A stretch of DNA of 64,000 nucleotides, taken from positions 167,473,084 to 167,537,083 of the forward strand of contig JAIOJX010000030.1 of the NCBI GenBank assembly GCA_022376925.1. Reading direction: 5' to 3'. Shown here one piece after another: positions 56,541 through 64,000 of the stretch. How positions within the stretch are numbered: the stretch's first letter is position 1; each line of letters opens with the position of its first letter. The DNA comes from Tragulus kanchil (Eukaryota; Chordata; Mammalia; Artiodactyla; Tragulidae). Position numbers and translations under genes: made by a program. The notes beneath the pieces were generated by a model. That model saw only the letters and a list, made by a program, of their open reading frames with translations, was not told the origin of the DNA and did no database searches.

Positions 56541-57480
56541 TGATAAGGAAACTGGAGTTCAAAAAAAGTAATAAAGTATGAGCAATAAAGTAAGACTGGA
56601 GACCTATCTCTTACCCTGAAAAGAAGACTCCAGATTGATTCATGTCCCACATATGAAAGGAAAAATTGTAAAGCCAATAGAGAAAAATCCATAAGAATAC
56701 TTCCAGAGCCAAGAGGCAACCATAAGACTTGCCCCTTCAATAGATTTGATTATATTAAGTGGCAAGATTTCTGTTCAGTAGATAAATATGATACACAGGT
56801 GTCCATCTGAGAAAAGATAAGTGCAATGATTTTAAAAGATTAAAAAGTTAGTATTAAAAATTAATTTTATACTCCCCAAAGAATTCCTGCAAATGAACAG
56901 GAAGAAGACAGGAAATCTAATAAAGGACAAAGACTCTAAAGAGTGAATCCATAGACCAGATTCTCGAACTCGCTAATAACCAGAGGAATACAATTAAAAC
57001 AATGGACAAAATATATTACACCCACCAGAAGAGAAGAAAAAGAGGTAACTAACAATACGAGTTGATGAGGTTTTGAGGAAATGGGACATTTTGTGCACCA
57101 CTGGTGGGAGATTTAAACCCCGCCAGTCATTCAGGAAGCCTGCCTAGGACTTGCTCTAGGACCAGGGACCCATCTCCTGGATGTTTATTGAGTCTGTGAG
57201 GGGCACCTATAAGGGTGGTCATGTCTGTGTTGACTCGGTGGCAGTGAGCTGGAGGCGACCTGGGGGCCCATCCTCAGAGGGAAAGGGTAAAGTTGTTGGG
57301 ACATACACCACAGCGTGGTCTGCAGCAGCTAGTGACACACTAGTTGTACAACCGTGTGTGTGTGTCTTAAGACACAGTATTGAGTGGGGAAGAAAAGAAG
57401 GAAACAACGTTCCATTACCCAACACTAAGTATACAAATTAAAACACAAAATGGCACTGTATAGTCTACAAGGAAACATCC
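56541..57480 (+). mobile_element. Old L1M remnant, ORF2 end and 3' UTR
   Basis: AAGTAAGACTGGAGACCTAT, TGCAAATGAACAGGAAGAAG, TACACCCACCAGAAGAGAAG, TTGTGCACCACTGGTGGGAG and CAGTCATTCAGGAAGCCTGC correspond in order to the L1 ORF2 3' region. Fully decayed, no usable frame. Confidence 0.72.
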
Positions 57481-57484
57481 TATC

Positions 57485-59710
57485 AGAAGGCTTCTAATCA
57501 AACACACTGAAGTGGATGCCTGTGGGAAGAAGGGAATAGATCAGGGATAAAAAGGAAAATAAATCAATTGAACAGGAGTGACAACTCCTGCGGAGCAATG
57601 ATGCCGATACGCTATAACCTGAGGTCTCTACACCTGAAATGATAGCAATAATAGGTTTTCTTTGGGGAGGAGGGACATTTTTCTGCAATAAGCCTCACCA
57701 AAGTACAGGAGCTGATCCTAGGGGGGAGCCACTTTTCCTTGTCATGTTGGTTAGAAAATGTGACATGTTGACAGGTACCTAATGTTTCTGAATCTCTAAA
57801 ATACTCTTGGAGTTAGGAAGAATGGAAACAGGGTACCTTGTGCTTGTGTCTAGAAAAGCCCTCTTAAAGTCAGCCCACTTAAAATGAGAACCAAACTGCC
57901 ATTTCAAGTAGTGAAAAAAGATGAGAATGTCATCTTTTAAACTTGAAAAGGCAAACTAAAATTTAGGAAGATATGTTTTGTCTTATATTTTATAAAATTA
58001 TATTTTCAGTGCAACTATGGCCTGCTATATTTCTAGTGTTTAGAACCAGACATCATATAATAAATCTTTGTTGAATGAATGAATGAATAAATGATGATCA
58101 GCTCTTAAAGGATAAATATTTACTTCCCTCCCAGAGTTTTCCATAATTTTCTCATTTTTTTTAATTGAAGTATTTGGATTTACAATACTGTGTTAGTTTC
58201 AGGTGTACACCAAAGTAATTCAGTTATATATTCAAAATATTTTATTATAGGTGTTCTAAGATATTGAATGTAGTTCCCTGTGCTATATAGTAAATCTTTG
58301 TTGCTTGTCTATTTTATGTGTGGTAGTTTCTGTTAATCTCCAATTCCTAATTTATCCCTCTCTCCTCCCCTTCCCACTGGGGTGACCATGTTTATTTGTT
58401 ATTTCTGTTTTGTATAAAGATTCATTTGTGTTACTTTTTTTCAGAATCCTCATATGCGTGGTATCATATAATATGTCTTTCTCTGTCTCGTTTTACTCCA
58501 CTGAATATAATATTCTGTGTTTTGTATAATATTCCATGTTACTGGAAATGGCAATATTTCATTTTTATGGTTGAGAAATATTCCATTGTATACATACCTA
58601 TAAGAAGGCTTCTAATCAAACACACTGAAGTGGATGCCTGTGGGAAGAAGGGAATAGATCAGGGATAAAAAGGAAAATAAATCAATTGAACAGGAGTGAC
58701 AACTCCTGCGGAGCAATGATGCCGATACGCTATAACCTGAGGTCTCTACACCTGAAATGATAGCAATAATAGGTTTTCTTTGGGGAGGAGGGACAGTTTT
58801 CTGCAATAAGCCTCGCCAAAGTACAGGAGCTGATCCTAGGGGGGAGCCACTTTTCCTTGTCATGTTGGTTAGAAAATGTGACATGTTGACAGGTACCTAA
58901 TGTTTCTGAATCTCTAAAATACTCTTGGAGTTAGGAAGAATGGAAACAGGGTACCTTGTGCTTGTGTCTAGAAAAGCCCTCTTAAAGTCAGCCCACTTAA
59001 AATGAGAACCAAACTGCCATTTCAAGTAGTGAAAAAAGATGAGAATGTCATCTTTTAAACTTGAAAAGGCAAACTAAAATTTAGGAAGATATGTTTTGTC
59101 TTATATTTTATAAAATTATATTTTCAGTGCAACTATGGCCTGCTATATTTCTAGTGTTTAGAACCAGACATCATATAATAAATCTTTGTTGAATGAATGA
59201 ATGAATAAATGATGATCAGCTCTTAAAGGATAAATATTTACTTCCCTCCCAGAGTTTTCCATAATTTTCTCATTTTTTTTAATTGAAGTATTTGGATTTA
59301 CAATACTGTGTTAGTTTCAGGTGTACACCAAAGTAATTCAGTTATATATTCAAAATATTTTATTATAGGTGTTCTAAGATATTGAATGTAGTTCCCTGTG
59401 CTATATAGTAAATCTTTGTTGCTTGTCTATTTTATGTGTGGTAGTTTCTGTTAATCTCCAATTCCTAATTTATCCCTCTCTCCTCCCCTTCCCACTGGGG
59501 TGACCATGTTTATTTGTTATTTCTGTTTTGTATAAAGATTCATTTGTGTTACTTTTTTTCAGAATCCTCATATGCGTGGTATCATATAATATGTCTTTCT
59601 CTGTCTCGTTTTACTCCACTGAATATAATATTCTGTGTTTTGTATAATATTCCATGTTACTGGAAATGGCAATATTTCATTTTTATGGTTGAGAAATATT
59701 CCATTGTATA
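57485..59710. repeat. Direct tandem duplication 15 (period 1118)
   Basis: Copy A 57485-58592, copy B 58603-59710, spacer 58593-58602. Substitutions only: GGGACATTTTTC vs GGGACAGTTTTC, GCCTCACC vs GCCTCGCC. The unit runs from the end of one L1 into another, so it does not correspond to any element. Confidence 0.98.
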
Positions 59711-59827
59711 TATACACCTCATCTTAGGCTGATTGTTGATGGGCATTTGTTCGTTTTCATGTCTTGACTATTGTAAATACCACTGCTATAAACATTGGGG
59801 TGCATGTAGTTCTGTATTTAGTTTTTT

Positions 59828-60158
59828 TTTTTTTGTCCTCAAAGATTTATTTATTTATTTATTTTGCTGGGGGTGGGATGGGGAGGGAGGGGAGCGGGCA
59901 GGCCACTTCTATTGGTCTTTAATTTGTCCATTTTCATCCATCTTCGTTCTTTGGCTCCTGTGGGCCTCCCATAGCGGTGGCGTCTGTCGTTGCAGAGTGC
60001 CGGCTCTGGGCACATGGGCTCCAGAGCTCCGGCTCGGTGATTGGACACATCAGTCTAGCCGCTCCGCGGCACGTGGGATCTTCCCAGGCCAGGGATCAAA
60101 CCGGCGCCCCTTGCACTGCAAGGCGGTGTCCTTACCCACTGGACCACCAGGGAAGCCC
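59828..60158 (-). repeat. Young third-family SINE (copy 8), 17-bp TSD
   Basis: Reverse copy with an A-rich tail (T-rich on +), GC-rich part (GGGGAGGGAGGGGAGCGGGC), body and head GGACCACCAGGGAAGCCC. TCTGTATTTAGTTTTTT at 59811-59827 and 60159-60175 is a perfect 17-bp duplication. CpGs are well kept (CTCCGCGGCACGTGGG, AACCGGCGCCCC). Confidence 0.95.
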
Positions 60159-60288
60159 TCTGTATTTAGTTTTTTAAGAAACTTTCATACTGTTTTTCAT
60201 AGCGGCTGTACTGATTTACAGTCCCATTAACTGTGTAGGAAGGTTCCCCCTTCTCCACACCGTCTCCAGCATTTACTGTTTGTAGATG

Positions 60289-60966
60289 TTTTTAAAAAAG
60301 AAATGCATTTTGTTTATTTTTGGCTCTTCTGGGTTTTCACTGCTGCTGCAGGCTCTTCTCTAGTTGCAGGGAGTGGGGGCTACTCTCGAGTTGAGCGGGC
60401 TTCTTGTTGCAGTGACTTCTCTCTTTTTTTTTTAATTTATTTATTTGGTGGGGGGCGCGAGTTGGGGAGGGAGGGGCGGGCGGGCCACCTCTATTGGTCT
60501 TTCATTTATCTATTTTTCATCCATCTTTGTTCTTTGGCCTGTGTGGGCCTCCCATCGTGGTGGCCTCTGTTGTTGCAGAGCACTGGCTCTGGGCGCATGC
60601 GCTCCAGAGCTCCGGTTCGGTAACTGGACACATGGGTCCAGCCACTCCATGGCATGTGGGATCTTCCCAGGCCAGGGATCGAACCAGCACCCCTTGCACT
60701 GCAAGGCAGTGTCCTTACCCACTGGACGACCAGGGAAGCCCTGACTTCTCTTGTAGAACTCGGGCTCTAGGGCACATGGGCTTCAGTAAATGCAGCACAT
60801 GGGCTCCGTAGTTGCGGCTCTGAGGCTCTGGAGCCCAGGCTCAGTAGTTGTGACTCATGGGCTTAGCTGCTTTGCAGCATGTGGGATCTTTCCACATTAG
60901 GGTTCGAACCTGTGTCTCCCGCATTGACGGGCAAAATCTTTACCACTGAGCTACCAGGGAAGCCCT
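60289..60966 (-). repeat. CHR-type SINE inserted in L1 and itself split
   Basis: CHR parts 60300-60422 (TTCACTGCTGCTGCAGGCTC, GGGAGTGGGGGCTACTCTCG) and 60752-60966 (GTAGTTGCGGCTCTGAGGCT, TTTACCACTGAGCTACCAGG). TGTTTGTAGATG at 60277-60288 and 60967-60978 is its target duplication in the L1. Confidence 0.92.
60423..60741 (-). repeat. Young third-family SINE (copy 9) inside the CHR SINE
   Basis: Reverse copy (GCCACCTCTATTGGTCTTTC ... GGACGACCAGGGAAGCCC) flanked by TGACTTCTCT at 60413-60422 and 60742-60751. It dates the family as younger than this CHR insertion, which is younger than the L1. Confidence 0.95.
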
Positions 60967-61130
60967 TGTTTGTAGATGATGGCCATTCTGACTGGTGTGA
61001 GGTGGTACCTCATTATGGTTTTGATATGCCTTTCTCTAATATAATTAGTGATGTCAAACATCTTTGTGCCTGTATGTCTTCTTTGGAGACATGTTTATTT
61101 AGGTCTTCTGCTCATTTTTTCTCAATTTTA

Positions 61131-61777
61131 AACTGTTTTAATTTTTCATGACGTTTTCATTCTTGCTGACTTGGTGTGTGACTAAAGGGATTCTCCAACT
61201 TCACTTTTATCAACTTTGTGAAATTCTGTATCTTTGTAGATAATGAGATTTCTCTTTGCAGTTGATTTGTGTTGCATTTGTATTACAGGCTCCAAAAGGG
61301 ACCCCTCAGTGGGAACCCATTTCATAAGTAGTTGTTTGGAAGTGTATATCTGCTCATTACATTCCCTTTTGCCTGCCATGCAACCTTGTTGCTTTGAGAA
61401 TTCTAATAGAGAAAACTCAGGTTACAGAGATGCTCTGGACTATCCCCACTTTGCAGATAATAAAACTGCAAAGGGCTCACCGAGGTTAAATGGTTTGCCT
61501 AAAGTCTCAGGGCCTGAGCATGGCAAGCCACCGAAAGCACAATGGGAGGAAGACCCTGAGAGATGGGCCAAACCCAAAGAGCTCCAAGGAAATAAAGGAG
61601 GCAGTGGGTGTAGCGGGAAGGGTTGGTTGTGTGCTTGCTCTGTTATCAATAACGCTTGGGATAATAATCATCCTGGCAAGAAAAAATTTGTTTCTTAATT
61701 TTGCATTGAGCTATCCTTCTTCACGCATCAAGGAACTTTCTTTACTAGGCATCAAGGAAACCTATACTTGTCACTAA
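61131..61777. other. Unassigned; MIR-like patch
   Basis: A minus-strand MIR-like patch lies at about 61435-61515 (CCCCACTTTGCAGATAATAA, GAGGTTAAATGGTTTGCCTA). The 151-codon frame 61243-61698 crosses it and is therefore not credible as a gene. Confidence 0.5.
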
Positions 61778-61912
61778 GGGATAGTTTGTATCCCAGTGGT
61801 TAAGACTCCGTGCTCCCAATACAGGGGGCACAGGTTCGATCCCTGGGCTGGGAACTAAGATCACACACACCGCACAGCGAGGCTGAGAAGAAAAAGAATA
61901 TAAAAAAAATAA
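61778..61912 (+). repeat. CHR-type SINE
   Basis: CCCAGTGGTTAAGACTCCGT, GGGCACAGGTTCGATCCCTG, GCTGGGAACTAAGATCACAC and an A-rich tail. This is the short CHR form. Confidence 0.9.
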
Positions 61913-63594
61913 TATGAAAGCAATATTTCAGGGCCGCAGTCTCCTTTGAGTTTCTGCTGCTCTCCATCCTCCTCTCTAAGGCTGAGGGCTGCACAGAGGG
62001 GTGTTTGCAGTGCCTGGGCAGCAAAGGAGGACGGGGGTGGAGACCTGTGTTTGATTTCCTTGCACTGAACTGTGGCTCCTCCTTTGCCTCTGGGGACCCG
62101 GTGACCCTGTCCACTGGTCCCTGCCTGCCCTCTGGGCACTGGCCGAGGCTGTGGTGGCTGGAGCCTGGGGCCTGCTCTCTCTTCACTGATTTGAAGAGCC
62201 TGGTAGTCTCCTGCTGTCTTGCGATCACCCGCGAGGTTCAATTGCTGGCTCCAGTGTGCAACCTTCGAGCCCCCATGGCCGTGACCACATCTCAGCTGTC
62301 TAGGGTATGTGACAACGGAAGGACTCCGCGAAGCCCCAGGTTTCCCTGCAAAGAGCTTGCCATTCCCAGTGGCATGTCCCCTCAGGGTGCTCGGTGGGAA
62401 GCATTCCCTTATCCCTTACAGCAGCAGGAGGCATTTAACCAGTAAACAGAAAAGTACTTGGGGGATTTAAAACAGAGGGTTTTGATACTGGCCAGTGGTG
62501 ATGCAGGTGAGGAGAGAACTAAAAAGCCCCACAGGGCAGAGCGAGGCACCCCGGAGTTCAGCAGCTGCCTGAAGCCACCAGGGCCCTCAGGCTGTGTGAC
62601 AAAAGGAGAAGGGGCGGTGAGCAGAGCCCAGGGCCTGCTGGTCCCCAAGAGACTGGAAACCATAGCAGGCCTGTCTGCTAGACTTGGGAAGGTGATAGAG
62701 CAGCTGCTGGAGACCCAACTGGAAGCAAAGAGGCAAGGGAGAAATACCCCGGACTTTCCAGCTGCCAGCCATATCCACCCAGAGCATCTAGTTAACTGAA
62801 CCCAGCTGGGAGACAGAGCCCCCAGGGGCTGCGTCCTGAGATGCAGGGCAGGGCCAAGGGTGATGTGGATTGGAGAGCAAAAGACCCAGGGCCAGCACAA
62901 CCTCCTCTCCCCACAGGGAAACAAAGGCCCCTCCTCTCCTGTACAGCACAGCAAGCCGCTTCCAGGCTTCTGCCTGGAGGAGGCAGGACAGGACCCTTGT
63001 TCCTCTCTCTGTACTTCCTGCTTCCCATGATCCACTGGGGTCCTGGTGGGCAGCAACCCACGCCCTCTGTCAAATTCTGACCCTTTCCTACTCTGAGTTG
63101 ATGATAATGCCTTAGGGTACACCAGGCCTTGCTCTTTGGAGTTCAAAGGCATTAAAAGATATTTTTCTCCTGAAGTCCAAATTTCAAGACTATTGTCTTC
63201 ACATCGACAAGCTCTGAGTCTCAACACTGATCACTAACACCTTTTCCTCCTTCTTAGGGGCAGTAAACCTCATGGTTCGTATTAGCCTTAGAAGGAGAAG
63301 GCTGCGAAAGGAAATGATAAAGGAGGAAATGAAAATTTATCAGCTAATAGCCCAAGAAGTAGTGTTCCCAGGACACTCCCACTTAGGGTCATTGCCTGCC
63401 AGCAGCTCTGCTGGGAGTGTGGAGTGTGTTCTCTTATGACCCTCCAGCAACCCCTTCAGGGGGGTTCTCTCATTGGTCCCATTCTGCAGATGTGGTGCCA
63501 TTGAGGTTGAGGGAGTAATTATCCATCAAGGATTTAAGAAACTGGATAAGACTGGAAATCAGGTCAGTTTCGATACAGTTGATTTTTCTTTAAT
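61913..63594. other. GC-rich unique region with long chance frames
   Basis: The longest open frame of the window (272 codons, minus, 63227-62409) and overlapping plus-strand frames (62005-62445, 62458-62799) lie here. None has a domain, signal or family that I recognise, and stop-poor frames on both strands are expected in GC-rich DNA. A MIR-like stretch lies at about 63400-63530. Function not assigned. Confidence 0.4.
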
Positions 63595-63871
63595 TTTATT
63601 TATTTCTTTTTGACTGCACTGGATTTTCATGGCTGTGCTTGGACTTTCTCTACGGTGAGTCAGTGGCTACTCTCAGCTGCAGGGTGCAGGTTTCTCATGG
63701 CGGCGGCTTCTCTTGTTGCGGCGCACAGTCCCTGGAGCGCAGGCTCAGGAGTTGTGGCACATGGGCTTAGTTGGCCCGAGGCATGGGGAGTCTTCGGGAC
63801 CCAGGCATTGAACTCATGTCCCCTGCATTGGCAGGCAGATTCTTATCCACTGGAGCACCAACAAAGTCCTC
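63595..63871 (-). repeat. CHR-type SINE
   Basis: The + strand reads GACTGCACTGGATTTTCATG, GGCGGCGGCTTCTCTTGTTG, CTCAGGAGTTGTGGCACATG and GATTCTTATCCACTGGAGCA, the long CHR form in reverse. Confidence 0.9.
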
Positions 63872-64000
63872 CAAGTAGTTTTGGATTTTCATTTGTGACC
63901 AATTCTTCCTCTGTTCCTACCTCTAGTTTATAAAATCTGAACTCTTTTTTCACCATTAAAAAAAATGTGCTAAAAGACACATCAAGTTTTCCATCAGTCA

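Larger units (their letters stand above)
59268..61130 (-). mobile_element. Old L1 with three layers of nested SINEs
   Basis: L1 pieces at 59268-59827, 60176-60288 and 60979-61130 read continuously on the minus strand once insertions are removed (…TCTGTATTTAGTTTTTTAAG…TTTACTGTTTGTAGATGATG…). Copy A of the first piece is at 58150-58592. ORF2 is decayed. Confidence 0.88.

Noticed and set aside
4825..59710. The 1.1-kb duplications as a new mobile element or amplification system
   Set aside because: Units are unrelated to one another in sequence and share no ends, no coding capacity and no target duplications. An assembly origin explains them better.
59733..60230. 165-codon plus-strand frame
   Set aside because: Translation of L1 and SINE sequence read across insertion boundaries.
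1..64000. CRISPR arrays, operons, phage or plasmid features
   Set aside because: No short regularly spaced repeats with spacers and no bacterial-type gene layout. The window is plainly mammalian.

Overview
This window is nuclear DNA of a ruminant (even-toed ungulate). Evidence is the interspersed repeats: Bov-tA/Bov-A type tRNA-derived SINEs (for example 1895-2211, 49153-49370), cetartiodactyl CHR-type SINEs (for example 1390-1687, 61778-61912), artiodactyl L1 lineages, and older mammalian MIR and MaLR/MLT1-type LTRs. There is no prokaryotic, viral or organellar gene content. I find no confident protein-coding gene: the long open frames are either L1 ORF2 remnants or chance frames in SINEs and GC-rich DNA. 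The window reads as intergenic or intronic sequence. The species cannot be named from the sequence alone.

The dominant feature is a series of 15 head-to-tail direct duplications, each about 1.08-1.18 kb, at junctions 5911, 8757, 15253, 19646, 23853, 26905-26924, 31415, 33526, 36956, 40765, 45061, 46986, 50627, 54116 and 58603. Copies are nearly identical, differing by scattered indels and a few substitutions. They share no boundary motif, ignore repeat boundaries, and often carry short garbled stretches at the junction. Together they add about 16.7 kb (a quarter of the window). The simplest reading is unmerged contig-end overlaps in the assembly; the real locus is then about 47 kb. One stretch (about 44.7-47.3 kb) is present three times because two such duplications overlap.

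Layout: 1-4.8 kb is mostly unique DNA with MIR, CHR and Bov-tA elements. 4.8-10 kb holds two duplications, two LTR-like elements and a young SINE. 10-16.3 kb has an L1 end, a SINE nested in a SINE, Bov-tA elements and a TAATTA-rich candidate regulatory segment. 16.7-21.7 kb is an old L1 split by a younger L1 that seems to have carried about 0.7 kb of downstream DNA (3' transduction). 21.9-25 kb has more young SINEs. 28.4-30.6 kb is a 5'-truncated L1 with an unusual triple target site. 33.2 and 34.3 kb carry the two copies of a small exon-like segment. 43.56-44.3 kb is CpG-rich and promoter-like, with a 308-bp exon-like open segment about 2 kb downstream. 56-61 kb is mostly L1, ending in an L1 > CHR SINE > young SINE nest.

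The best candidate for something undescribed is a third tRNA-derived SINE family, distinct from Bov-tA and CHR. It is about 270-320 bp, with Pol III A/B boxes and a conserved 3' body ending in a GC-rich tail. There are at least eight independent copies, several with clean target-site duplications and retained CpGs, so it looks young in this lineage. All conclusions come from reading the sequence; no database search was possible.
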